Origin: Cudoniella acicularis
Lineage: Eukaryota; Ascomycota; Leotiomycetes; Helotiales; Helotiaceae
NCBI GenBank assembly: GCA_013054445.1
Contig: JAAMPI010000573.1
Coordinates: 1-31,758 of the forward strand
Direction: 5' to 3'
DNA length: 31,758 nt
Shown here in pieces: positions 20,991 through 31,757 of the stretch. A program made the translations under genes and the position numbers. The notes below the pieces were generated by a model that ran no database searches, had not been told where the DNA came from, and worked only from the letters and a program-made list of their open reading frames with translations. Position 1 is the first letter of the stretch; each line of letters starts with the position of its first letter.

Positions 20991-22780
20991 GTATGTTATT
21001 GCAATTCTCCTGTGCAAGGAGAAACCAAAGAGAAGGATATCACTGAGGTAAGTACCGCGAGACTTACATGCCGGAGCAGCCCGAACTCAGAGAGAAAATA
21101 TGATGACAGGCTTTGTTGGTTGAATGTTCCGAGTCTCGAGGAGGGAGGAAGGGTATTGTTATATATTGGTTGTATGAATATGATGGGTGAATGAATGATA
21201 AGTGCTTAGAGGTGTAAATTCATCTATGTACTGAAGGTAAGATTCGCTTTGGAAGCTGTTGATGAGTGAGAAGTATAAATAATTATTTTTTCTCTTCATT
21301 CGCCTGTTTGGTTATTTAGGAATTTCCAGCCCAGTCAGTAGCAATAATAAGCGCTTTCAACTTGTAATATATATAGGTTAATGTGTTGAAAGGTTAAGTT
21401 TGAGGCAAAATCTGTGCTTTCCATTGTGGCTAAACCTCCTAAGCTAGGAGGATGAGGCCCTACGCATAGATATAACTCCTACTCCTAAACTGGGTAAGGC
21501 ACGTGAGGTCCTTCAAATTGGCATTGTCTTGGAACCTTCCATATTACGCAACACAATGGATAGGTTCTGGTGGGTTGGTTTGAGATAAATGCCATCTTTG
21601 CATCAAGAGAAGGAAGTGAATTATGGCTGCGAACCATCTGAAATAATCTCTTATAACAATTTTCCCGAATTGAAAGACATTGGAGATGGCGTTGACTACC
21701 CCAAAATTGCAAAAGCCGTGCCTCAACGCATTGGTCAATACTAGCCACTGGGTTTAATATTTACAAATGAAATTTTTAAGAATTAGACCACTGATGTGTA
21801 TGGCATTCCCGTAAACCTATCAGAGAGCATCGTCACTTGATTCCTCATCTATCATGCAAGCCATGACTCGGAAACGAGAACTCCAAGCTCCAAACTCTCT
21901 TCTCTGCCGCCCCTCGACTGCCATTTTTCCCCCTAGACGACACAGCCGGAAGCAGCGGAGGATGCTTCTCTCAAAGCCTGACTCCTGAACCCGAGTTTTC
22001 CGGTAACATCGGACAAAATTGCCATGCCAACTTCCGACCGGTAATATTGAAGCCCCGGATACCAACGGGGACGGAGAGGATGACGAGAAAATTGCCAATA
22101 TCGGACAATCCAACGGCCCGGGGAGTTGGGGACGCGTCTCCCAAATGACACTCCCTCGTGGCGACTGGACAGGCCATCTCAGGGTCGAACCTAAAAGCGA
22201 AAAAACACCAATTATTGGTGTATTTACGCCTAGGTTTTAGCTTGTCTTAGGGATTCGACATCGGGCTTGTAGTGGCACGGCGTTGGGAAACTTGCCTGCA
22301 AAAGGTATGACGCGCGTATTTAGAAGGGTGTAGGGCTGGCGCAGCACTCCGTACAACATTAACAGCGACCGCCGAGGGCCAGATCAGAGTACAGCCCCTT
22401 GAAAACTGGGCCGCATCGTCCAAACGATAAGAAATGAACTGCCCTTGCCCAAGAGACCTCCTTGAACCTATTTCTCTTTTCTCCGACCACTTTTCTTATC
22501 ACGGTGGGAGGCTTTCTTTGAACAATCGGCCCATCGTATTCGCAGCGCCATTCCTTGAAGAACCCACTCCTGAAATTGCCAGCGCTACAGTATAACCTTG
22601 GCGTTGCCTGTGCTTCACGCTTTCGACGGGAACATTCTATTTTTCTATGACGAATTTCTCTCGGCATATATTATCCTCGATGTCGTCCTAAAAGACCTGT
22701 CCAGATTGTTGTCGCCTACGAGTTGTCTCGAGCTTCATTCCGCTCCCTGAACCCAATACCTACTCGACCAGTCTCTCGAA

Positions 22781-23824
22781 ATGCGGCGCGGAACCGTTAT
22801 TTTCCTGGTCATAAATTTGATCATCATCGGCTTCCTCCTCAACGCCTTCAGCACCCTCATATCCCTCCTCTTTGAAGACGGCGCCAAATTTGCGATACAC
22901 CTATCCGAGATTCCGGCGCCGGGATCAGAACTCATCGAGAATCGCACCCAATTAATCCCGAAAATCATACATCAAACATACATCAATACCTCTATTCCCG
23001 TACAATGGAAGGAAGGACAGCAGTCTTGCATTGACTTGCATCCGGACTACGAATATAAGGCATGTTTCGTTCAAGGCCCTGGAGGTAGAATAGGTTGCTA
23101 ACCCGAGTTGTAGCTTTGGACGGATGAGAAATCCCGAGAATTCATAGTTGCGGAGTATCCGTGGTTCCTCGATACTTTTGACAACTATCCCTTCCCCATC
23201 CAACGAGCCGACGCGATCCGATATTTCGTGCTAAACCACTATGGAGGAATATACATCGATCTCGATGATGGTTGCAACCGACGTCTCGATCCTTTGCTGA
23301 GTTACCCAGCTTGGCTGCGATTGACTGTCCCATCGGGAATCAGCAACGATGCTATGGGCTCAGTGCCTCAACACCCTTTCTTCGCACAAGTAATCGAATC
23401 GTTGGCCAAGTATAACCGCAATTGGGGCCTGCCGTACATTTCTGTGATGTACAGCACTGGACCTCTCTTCTTGTCCGTTATTTGGAAGGAATACATCGGG
23501 ACGATCCGGCCACCAAGTGATGTGGTGAGGGTACTTATGCCACACGAATACAAGGGCCACACATGGAGCTTCTTCAACATCTCCAGAGGCAGCAGCTGGC
23601 ACGGCAAAGACGCGCAGACAATTTTCTGGATGGGTAAGCATTGGTTTATGCTCACAGTGATAGGATTCATGACCGCTGGGGTCGTAGGAGGCTGTTTATG
23701 GTGGGGATGGTCAATGTGGGTCATGAACACAGGCCGGACTTCAAGAGGCGGAAGAAAGATAAGTTTATGGCGGAGAATAAGTGGCGGGAAAGAAAGGTAC
23801 GAATTACTTGATCGGATAGCATAA
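22781..23824 (+). CDS. SUR1: Mannosyl phosphorylinositol ceramide (MIPC) synthase catalytic subunit, GT32 family
   Basis: Golgi glycosyltransferase that moves mannose from GDP-mannose onto inositol phosphorylceramide in complex sphingolipid synthesis; yeast relatives are SUR1/CSG1 and CSH1. Two exons, 22781-23059 and 23114-23824; product 329 aa. It has an N-terminal signal-anchor helix (about 5-27), IPKIIHQTY, then after the intron WTDEKSREFIVAEYPWFLDT, RADAIRYFVLNHYGGIYIDLDDGC with the DXD motif at 142-144, and a C-terminal transmembrane segment (about 265-290). The intron begins with GC (AAG|GCATGT) and ends TTGTAG, with GCTAAC upstream. Only this splice gives the family text YEYKLWTD, and the frame is kept. 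Retention would add a short tail and stop. Full length, all key motifs present. The paralog (SUR1 or CSH1 type) cannot be assigned. Confidence 0.92.
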
Positions 23825-24689
23825 AATGGGCATGTCCGCAAGGAGTTCAAGAAGGTTGAGAGAATGGCCCTCGCTAGTGCAGCATAGAGGGCCAGATAGA
23901 CTCGCAACCTTCAGTAATAAGAGGCACTTTTGAATTTTTTTTTATACACATAAAGTTCAGGTCACATATATAGCGAGCGGTGCATTGCCAAATGCGAATT
24001 TGCAACACGCAAAGAGGGGAGATTTTGGGTTTATATATGACTGGCGTTTTTATATATTTAAACTCCAATCTAAAGAGCTCACGCACACATAGCCTTCTGT
24101 ATTTATTCAGCCCTCATTCCGTTTTCCAGCTTCCTAGAAAATGGGTTCATCGCCCCACGTTACCTTTCCTAATCTCTATGATATCAACTTTGTGCGGTTT
24201 TACCGCTTTTGCTTTTGCTTTTTCGAGTCTAATGTCTACTTGTAAGTTCACTACAAGTGCAGCCGCCTCTTTATCTATTTTCAAATCATATTTTCAATGA
24301 TTTTCTCGCCTTTTCTCACGTCCATCTTTACTCTCGCATCTTTTGTCAACTATTACCAATTTTTCCTCACTGTCTTTAAAAGCATTCAGTTGGTTAACTT
24401 CTGCGTCTGCGCGTACGGTTGATCTCTAAACTTCAACTAAAGTTAAATTCTCTTCGCCTTGCTTTTCTTAGTATACCTACTGAGAACCGCTATCACATAG
24501 CTATAATACGAATAATTCCTCCTGGTAAAAATAAGGGCACAACCAAAGCATGCAGCTATGCAGATGTGTTTTGGTCTAGAATTAAAATTGCATTTTCTAT
24601 TTATACTAAGTCTATGGCCTTTTTTGCGACTTTTGGGTGTATTTAATACTAATTAAAATACTAGAAAGGTTTATATTATCCTACGCAGC

Positions 24690-24710
24690 GTGTTTTCTAA
24701 GTGAAAACAC
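24690..24710. repeat. 8-bp inverted repeat GTGTTTTC/GAAAACAC, 5-nt loop
   Basis: Perfect 8-bp arms around TAAGT in AT-rich DNA. It may be a transposon end or chance. Confidence 0.5.
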
Positions 24711-24821
24711 TTCAAGATAACAAATTAACAATAAATAAATACACGGCTAAGAGGCCCTTTTAAAATTCGAGATTTATAAGTATTCGACCCTCAGTTAGCC
24801 CAAAGTGATTAAACTTTTAAA

Positions 24822-24874
24822 GTGATGGTCACGAAATCACATGATGAGCATACCTCTACATGAGTCACCATCAC
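24822..24874. repeat. 11-bp inverted repeat (one mismatch), arms about 31 bp apart
   Basis: GTGATGGTCAC at 24822-24832 and GTCACCATCAC at 24864-24874. Just upstream, AAAGTGATTAAACTT has a diverged direct match near 29263 (AAAGTAATCAAACTT). Possibly ends of a short decayed DNA transposon; no transposase seen. Confidence 0.35.
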
Positions 24875-25357
24875 CACCAACCCCTTGAAAGTTAAATGTA
24901 ATCAGAAAAGCGATCTATCATACCTTGAGAAGACTTTCACCCAACCTTTAAGTTTGTCCAATTTCGTACTGTTTTCTATTAACACCAACAAATCAAGGCG
25001 ACACCCCTCCCCCTTTGGGCTGCGCCAGCCATCCAGACACCTCACCACGAAATCCAGTACCCAACAGTATCCTTCCTCTATTTACAAATTTCTCAATCTA
25101 CTCATACGAGAAGTCACAGGCCATATTTATAGTAGCAACTAAACAGTCCTTGTTGAGTAGATGAGGCAGGCTAGATAGCAAAATTCCACACAGACAATGA
25201 TTTCAAAGCTATCGAATTCAAATCCTGGGCAAAGAACCTCTCATTCTGATTTCGCCTCAGATTGATGGTTCGATCTCAGCCCAAATTGCCTACAAAGCCA
25301 ACTGAAAAGTCGTGATATGATTCATATGAAATCTTCATCCGATTTGTATTCATCAGT

Positions 25358-28300
25358 CTATGCTGGATAACTGAATCTGATCCTCGGCCTCTTCCGCCTC
25401 TTCTCTTGCGACACAACCCATTCTTCTTGGTTTTCTTGAAATTCTCTCAAACTTTCTATTTCATATTTAGGAAGATCCCTTTCCTGATCCGTAAGAAACC
25501 TCTCCCATTCCGTACCTGGAGGGTCCAGCTTTGCGCCTCGTCCAAGTAATAATCGTGTGATCCTGGTTTCCCGGCGGGCAACAGCTGCTTGTAGAGCATT
25601 CCCATACTTCCCCCCTTGTGCATTGACTTCAGCCCCTTGATCAAGTAAAAGCTGGGCTATCTTCTCGTTTCCATGAGATGAAGCTGCTTGTAGAGCATTT
25701 CCATACCGCCCCCCTTGTGCATTANACTTNAGTCCCCCCGATCGAGCAAAAGCTCTATAAATTGAAAAGCACCACTAGAACTGGTGTAATATATTGGAGG
25801 AGCAAGATTACTATAAGAGAGGGAGTAGCTTCTGGTGAAAAAATGATCAGGATCCCTAAATCTGATCATATTCAACATACTTGGTTCGGCAGGTGTGAGA
25901 GCCTTGATGGCGCAACCAATAATAAGTTCGCTCCAGGAGCTCCTTTCAACCTTTTCTAGATGTCCTATCCACTCTAAAGCAGCATATTCCCAAATAATAG
26001 GAAAATCTTTATTTTCTGTGACCAGTTTGGTCTCGCTAATTTGGAGATGGAGAGCCAGGCATGAAGCTGAAATGTTTAGGTGAGCACTAGTCTCAGCTAT
26101 GTAAAATTTTGATGCGGGCCCATCTCGAATGCGACCGGAAACAAGATATTCCTTAATTGAGAAATGGGCAAGCCGTATCTCGGTCCTTTTTTTGCCCCAA
26201 CGATTCTCTGAGCCAAGGATCACTAGACCTGACAGGTATTTAAGCACAACCTTCGGTTCGAAAAGCTTCTGGCTTTCATCAAACGGAACGGGTTGTTCGT
26301 GATCTAAGATGAATACATCGGCAAGCTCCTCCGGAGAAAGCGGTCGGAGAGAGAATGCAAGCCAATTTAGCGCATGAAACACTTTCTTCCGGAAGTTCGG
26401 ATCGATGCTTGTAAGCATTCTGTCATAAGTCGCATCTAGTCCTTTGGGAAGAGCTTCGAGAGCTTCGAATATCGCGCCTGGGGATCCTAACTTGGCGAGT
26501 TCTTCAAATTGGCATACAACATATTGAAACCTTGGAAGAGGATTCGTCAGCTGTATGATGTACATCTCTGACGAAAATAAATCAAGAGTGGTAAACGATG
26601 TAAATGTTAAACTCTGTAATGCAGCTCAGAGCACTGTAAATCTGAGAGTGAGATATCGTGGTTCAAATGACTCTATGGCACAGGAAACGCAAAAGTACAA
26701 CTCACATCCCATCTGCCTTGTCTACTAGGCTTTTCTTGGCTTTGCTCTTAATCTCAGATGGCCAGAAATCGTATTTTGGCGCGGCAAGTGTTTTGTCTAC
26801 ATATATGCCGATATCACGATTAACATCGTCTCTGCGAACCGAAAGATCTATAGCAAAGCAAGTTTCCAACTTCAAAAGGCGGCTAATGGCTGCGTCAATG
26901 TCGGACTCCTTTCGGCTGGTAAGAAATATGTGTAGATTTTCGGATTGTGCTCCATGGATTTGCCGAAGGAGTTCGAGCAATTGCTCTCGGTGACCACTCT
27001 CCAAGGGGCATTCATCCAGAGCATCGATGACGAGAAAAACCTGGGAGAATCCATGTGCAGTAGCGATTAGCGTATCTACAAGGCTCTCCGTATCGGGACG
27101 TTCGCCGCGTTCTTTAATTGGACCGAGATTTTGGAGTGCCCGTGGAGTATTAGGACGACGACAGCATAATTGCTTTATCAATGAGCAACACATTGTGTCA
27201 GGGTCTGGGTCCAACTTGTCGTTAAAGCTATAGTAGAAGGAACCTATTGCGGTATTGGGATCAGGATCATATGTGTCTCGGAGGTGTTTGATGACGGAAG
27301 AACTGGATGCCAGTAGTCAGTTTGACAATCTGGAAAAGATAATAGGGATGCAGCCTGTGGGGAATACCTAAGAATCGATTTTCCAGACCCCGCTACAAAC
27401 ACCGGTCAGTGTGGTACGAGGCCGCGGGTTGATAGTAATACCTTTCCCATGTAGCCAGAGAAGAGAATTCGAGGAATTTTTCCAATTCTTAAAGGTTTCG
27501 TCCTTTTGCATAAGCCAATCTCCCGTTTTATCCGCGTGTCTACTTCGTGCCGAGTTGTAATTTTTGGATGAATCCACAGACGAGAGCCAGTCAAGGAGCA
27601 TCGTCCGCTGCGAATCTTTTTGAGCGTTCTCAATTGCTCTGAGTAGGCCGGAGACATCGACGACAATTGATTGCAGCCGGCTGGAGAGAGCCTCGCACTC
27701 CTCGTCGTATTTCTTGTCTTTCCACACTTTATTGATTTCTGAGAACGCTTTTTCTTTGCTCTGAATATTGGCTAGTAGTGAGTCCCAACTATTCCATTTG
27801 ACAATATCCATCCCAAGCCTAAAGGCAGTATGCTTCGAATAGTAGCAGATACTTGTAATTTCAAACCCCAGAATTCGAACATAAAGTTCCTTTAGAGAGT
27901 CTTTGTATGCGGTGTGAGAGTTTTGAAAGTCTACCAGATTCTGACCGCTATCCGATTCATAGCGACGGCGATAGAGCTCTTCTCGCATCGAGCTTTGGAC
28001 AATCAAACCCGAGATATATTCAAGACCTTCCGCTAAAGATTTTGCTTGGTCCGAAGGATTCAATAATAGCTGGAATTTTATTAGCCCTCGTCTGGTTAAG
28101 ACAGCTAGCAAATATGAAATAAATTAAAAAGGCTAGCCTGCCAAAGGACTCACAGGCAAGAGGAGGCTGATACCAGTCCATGCAAGAGAAGCATACGGAT
28201 TTGCGCTCACAGCATCGCCGATGTAGTCTTTTGCCAAGGTAAGGGTATTTACGACTGGCTTCATTAAGTCTTTGACCGGCACCTTTGTATCGCTGAATCT

Positions 28301-28771
28301 CAGCCTCCATGTGCTTTGGTCGACTTCCTCGAGCTTTGCCTTAAGGAGGTTGGTGATTTGTTGACTTCGTTCGATCTTCGAAGCGGATTGCTCTACAGTG
28401 AATGTTTTCGCGATTTGAGCCTGCTTGGAAAGAACTATCCCATACTCTTTGATGAGCTTCGGCTCTTTGGTCTGCAAGTCATCGTATGCATCGTTCCAGA
28501 GCTCATTGATTGAATTAACTGCTTGAAGCCCATTGCCAGGATCATTGGAAGCTGACTCTGGAAGCAAGGGTGTCTGAGTTGGTGCCTGGCCATGGGCTAG
28601 TGGCAATGCGTTCACGCTGGAAGAGCTCGAACTGGCACCCTGATCGGCGACTTGGGAGGGGTTGGAGGGCCGATTTCTGCTTCTAGGGCGAATGCCGAGC
28701 TTCTCTCTCCATCGTGATTTTGGCTTGCTGGCGTCAATCGCGGCAGCCTTGCCAGGCCCTGGGTCCGTCAT
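25358..28771 (-). CDS. NLR-type protein: NWD N-terminal domain, NACHT NTPase, ankyrin repeats
   Basis: Fungal NOD-like receptor architecture, about 1012 aa as reconstructed; such proteins often act in non-self recognition and regulated cell death. Exons: 28771-28154, 28069-27442, 27392-27368 (25 nt), 27302-26706 and 26530-25358. After a Ser-rich basic lead (1-70), an NWD domain (PF17100 type; NELWNDAYDDLQTKEPKLIKEY onward) runs to about residue 400. The NACHT has P-loop GKAGSGKS (about 414-421) and Walker B VFLVIDALDE (about 512-521). Then LPKGLDATYDRML, RPLSPEELAD and LAHFSIKEYLVS mark the usual winged-helix region. The C-terminus has at least two ankyrin repeats of 33 codons and ends in a charged tail, TAG at 25358-25360. 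The frame breaks at 25725-25740, where two N bases and extra G/T occur; removing two bases restores frame, so this is probably assembly error and not a true pseudogene. The effector output is not visible beyond the NWD domain. Confidence 0.85.
25560..25775 (-). repeat. 99-bp tandem ankyrin-coding repeats interrupted by ambiguous bases
   Basis: Two units with an exact 99-bp period (shared AATGCACAAGGGGGG block, then TATGG-AATGCTCTACAAGCAGC) encode VNAQGG-YGNALQAA. The 5' unit is joined to upstream sequence at the N bases 25725 and 25730. The high identity fits an array that may have been collapsed in assembly. Confidence 0.8.
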
Positions 28772-30512
28772 GTCTATGCGTGTTAAAGCCTCTCAGCTTC
28801 GGCGAAAGTAAGTCTCAGGAGTGTGATAAGTAACAAGGAGTCAATCTTGGAACACAAGATCCCCTGTGAGCTTCGCGAGTTGATAAGGAGTCCCTTATTG
28901 CCTCAAATAAAAAAAAAAAAAAAAAAAAAAGCGGAAATCGAGCGCAAGGCTTCGCGAGCTGGCATTCTCCCAAAAAGTGGCTTATGTTGTGGTGCCTTAC
29001 TGTACAGTACTCATTTACAAGAACCTATCAGAATTCTGCGATGTGGTGCGGTGGCTTTGAATCCGAGCCCTCTGAACCCCGATCCCAAGCAACCACACGG
29101 AAAAAAATTTCCTGTCTGAATTAGCAAAAGTGTTCTACACCTTAGCCAGTTTAAGAGCGATAGCTGTTCGTCTGTCATTTCTCAAGCTAGTTGCTTTATC
29201 AAGTATTTCTCACATGACATATTTAATTTATACCCACACCTACACTTAAATATTCACACAAAAGTAATCAAACTTAGCAGTGAAGATCCTTGACCTTGAG
29301 AATACTCTCAAAAGTAGGATCCTTTTAGCATCCCACGCATCGAAATTAACGCGTGATTCATCTAAAAACACATCGAAAGCCAGACAACTTTAGGCTTGGT
29401 TAGAGTAAAATGTTATAGTAGATCAATTCTTATACATGTCCTCTAGTTGTTTCATCTTTTTAATTAAAGTAATTATTATTCGTTGTTTTATTGCTTTGAA
29501 GTGTTTTTTGCCCATTTTCGCTCCGACGCCAACTTACGATGCATGGGATAATAGTAAGCTATCGCTATAATATATATTAAAAAATACAAAAGAAAAGGTC
29601 GCAAGTGAGCTCAAAGTCCCCTCATGAAGAGACATTCACGTGAACTCCTCAAAACCAATCTCCCGGCGGCCTAGAGCCCACTGGGGTTGCTCAATTGAGT
29701 GTACACCGCTAGTGGGGTATCTTCATGCGGCGCATCTTGAGTCTAGGTTGGAACTCTTGCACGTTTGGATTTAGGGGATGGAAGGAAGTGGCTCTATGGC
29801 ACCAGAGAGGTGTTCCATAGGCCCTATGAAACCTCTTGTCAAATTTCAATAAGACGCAGCAAAAGAATGGTGGAGAGGATGATGTGTAGCATATATAATA
29901 ATAATTCTTTTGATAAAATTTTCACTTGATATACTTACTATGAAAGAGCGCGAACCCTATCAACCCAGCTTATTCGGCCCAAGTTTTTAGCCCAGACTGG
30001 AGCCAGAAAGAAAGCTGCAAAGGTATAAGTATAACAGGAAGAAACTCCTCGGCCCCAGGCAGTAATTGCATACAAGAAAGTGCTAGTCCCAATGAGCGTG
30101 AGTAATCTGATTTTCTCTAATAGTTGTCGGATTTAAAGGAGCTCACGCAGTTGTGTTGTCGTCAAGTCTTATTGCTTTGGAATTATCCATCAGAAGTCCG
30201 ACTGAGAAACCGCGTTGAAGGCGTAATAAGAAGTGAAGAAGGTTCTACTGTCAACTACTATGTTGCTATCATTGCTGCCCAACTATCCTCGACCAACTTC
30301 ACTCTTTCATAGCCTCAATTCCTAAGGAGAAAACGGGACTGGCTTCGAGGGGGTCTGATTTATCACTAACAGTGTCTCAGCACGTACCTAATCAACCATA
30401 ACAAACAAAAAATAGGCAGAACCATCCCCTACATCCTTTCTTGGATCCCAGTAGACTGCTGGACAATTTTCTTTTGTTGAACCAGAACCTCAGAGGCCAG
30501 GTTTTTAAAATT
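28772..30512. other. AT-rich intergenic region with 22-A tract
   Basis: Upstream of the NLR gene. Contains a 22-A homopolymer at 28909-28930, a 10-bp direct repeat GCTTCGCGAG at 28870-28879 and 28949-28958 around it, and AT-rich DNA to about 29600. The more mixed-composition part (29600-30310) has short frames on both strands that I could not assign. No RNA gene recognised. Confidence 0.4.
28909..28930 (+). repeat. Poly-A tract (22 A)
   Basis: Uninterrupted A run on the plus strand about 140 bp upstream of the NLR start codon, bracketed by the direct repeat GCTTCGCGAG. It could be a retroposition scar or a simple homopolymer. Confidence 0.7.
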
Positions 30513-30782
30513 TTACGGGGGGCTCCACTGCGAGAGATATGCAACCGCTTGAGGTTGGAAGCAACCTAGAATAGTTTTGAAAAATGGGAGGCTAAGGATC
30601 GAGTATCGCGGACGGCTCGACTCCAGCTTTTTGATTAAATTCTTAACAGCATTTTGCTGTGCTAAATATCTGCTTTCCAGGTTTGGTGCGTTATTTGAAA
30701 TTGGGATAACCTCCACGATCGTCTCTCCTTGAAATGTACTCTTAAAAGGTGGAAGCGCATCTCTTGCTGCCTGTGAGGCCAC
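30513..30782 (-). other. In-frame open extension after the MMM1 stop codon (89 codons)
   Basis: Directly after the MMM1 TGA (30785-30783) the same frame stays open for 89 codons to a TAA, beginning GTG GCC TCA with no ATG in frame at the start. Composition is not low-complexity. It is most simply 3' UTR, but it could be a readthrough extension or an alternatively spliced tail. No domain recognised. Confidence 0.3.
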
Positions 30783-31757
30783 TCATGTAATATTCATATT
30801 AAGCCCAGGCATACTACCCGGCATAGCATATTCCTCTCCCCTCGCTCTTCTTCTCCACCTCAACCCTTCCTGCTCAATCCTCTCCATATCAGCCTTCGCC
30901 CTCGCCTCAGCCTCTACCTCCCTTCTCGCCTCATCCCTCAAATCCTTCTCTATCTCTTTCCCCTTCGCTTTACTTATACTCACCGGCTCTGACACTGTAT
31001 CATCTCCGCCTCTCGTATTCTTCTTCCTCGGCCAAAGACTAGGCAACTCGATTTGTTGGAACCTTGGCTCAACACAACGCTCATCAAACCATGTGTGTAG
31101 CCTTGCTTCAACCAATTGAGCAATTTTCGGCACATCTTGTAACCGCGACCTACTTCCTACCAGACTCCGTATCGACAGATCAAGTCTGTAATCATCTAGG
31201 AAACTAAATGCCAACATCGTAGCATTCACAGGACTCCCCGGAATGAACGAGATAGACAATGTCCCACTGAATCGAACCACCGATACCGCCAACCCAACAG
31301 GGAGGACCGCAACCAATGGCTTGGGATAATTCAGTAATAACTTCGTCTCCAAAGCCAACGTGATAAAATCACTAAGATCAACATCCATCCTCGCCTGCAA
31401 CCTCCCATGATCCCTCCCAGCACTTCCTCCCTCTCCTCCCCTCCCAGTCCCCAAGCTCAGTCCATCCTCATCCACGGGTATCACTCTGCAATTACTGAAT
31501 ATAGGAAAGTCCTCTCCCAGACTAATCTCCGTAACTTTTATCTCATCCAGAAAATCCGGGCGCGAAGAACTATTCAAGGCCTTCGTAAGAGACGTGAGAA
31601 TCGCATCATCATGCTGGGCATCACTCCTAAACTGCGCTATTGTCTGCGCAATAAGCACATTGAACCAATCCAAGCTCTCGGGCTGATGACTGTCCACATT
31701 ATAATATGTCTTGCTCAAAATCGTCGTCGTGGTAAGCGGAGGCGGGTTTCGTAAAAC
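30783..31757 (-). CDS. MMM1: MMM1, ERMES subunit with SMP-LTD domain (5' end beyond window)
   Basis: Maintenance of mitochondrial morphology protein 1, the ER-anchored subunit of the ER-mitochondria encounter structure; its SMP-LTD domain binds and transfers phospholipids. The window holds 324 codons of the 3' part, open to the right edge (frame reads [13 protein letters not shown] at about 31735-31695), so the lumenal/TM N-terminus is missing. Highly conserved blocks are [78 protein letters not shown] and [16 protein letters not shown] charged Arg/Glu/Ala tail ends in [12 protein letters not shown] and TGA. No intron is seen in this part. The gene is transcribed towards the NLR gene, co-oriented with it. 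Confidence 0.96.
   Translation of the reverse strand, partial: VLRNPPPLTTTTILSKTYYNVDSHQPESLDWFNVLIAQTIAQFRSDAQHDDAILTSLTKALNSSSRPDFLDEIKVTEISLGEDFPIFSNCRVIPVDEDGLSLGTGRGGEGGSAGRDHGRLQARMDVDLSDFITLALETKLLLNYPKPLVAVLPVGLAVSVVRFSGTLSISFIPGSPVNATMLAFSFLDDYRLDLSIRSLVGSRSRLQDVPKIAQLVEARLHTWFDERCVEPRFQQIELPSLWPRKKNTRGGDDTVSEPVSISKAKGKEIEKDLRDEARREVEAEARAKADMERIEQEGLRWRRRARGEEYAMPGSMPGLNMNIT

Larger units (their letters stand above)
20572..22780. other. Long intergenic region (2.2 kb)
   Basis: No protein I can support. It contains a short duplicated motif block and a hairpin (separate entries), a perfect 7-bp stem CCTCCTA/TAGGAGG at 21435-21451, a 17-bp palindrome ACACCAAT-T-ATTGGTGT near 22205-22221, and the promoter of the MIPC synthase gene towards the end. 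Minus-strand frames at 21485-21748 and 21820-22177 show no family signature. Confidence 0.4.
23825..25357. other. AT-rich intergenic region with inverted-repeat motifs
   Basis: Markedly AT-rich between the MIPC synthase and the NLR gene, which converge on it. No coding signature on either strand. Contains GTGTTTTC/GAAAACAC arms at 24690-24710 and GTGATGGTCAC / GTCACCATCAC arms (one mismatch) at 24822-24874. It looks like decayed repeat DNA. Confidence 0.45.

Noticed and set aside
21485..22177. Several minus-strand frames (87, 97, 72 and 68 codons)
   Set aside because: They overlap in different frames with no conserved motifs. I could not join them into a protein.
24885..25142. 85-codon plus-strand frame
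   Set aside because: AT-rich, no domain, no splice context; probably chance.
29600..30312. Possible gene upstream of the NLR, including a 62-codon frame and a GTGAGT...TAG intron-like stretch near 30098
   Set aside because: Reading both strands gave only short interrupted frames with no family match; intron-like borders alone are not enough.
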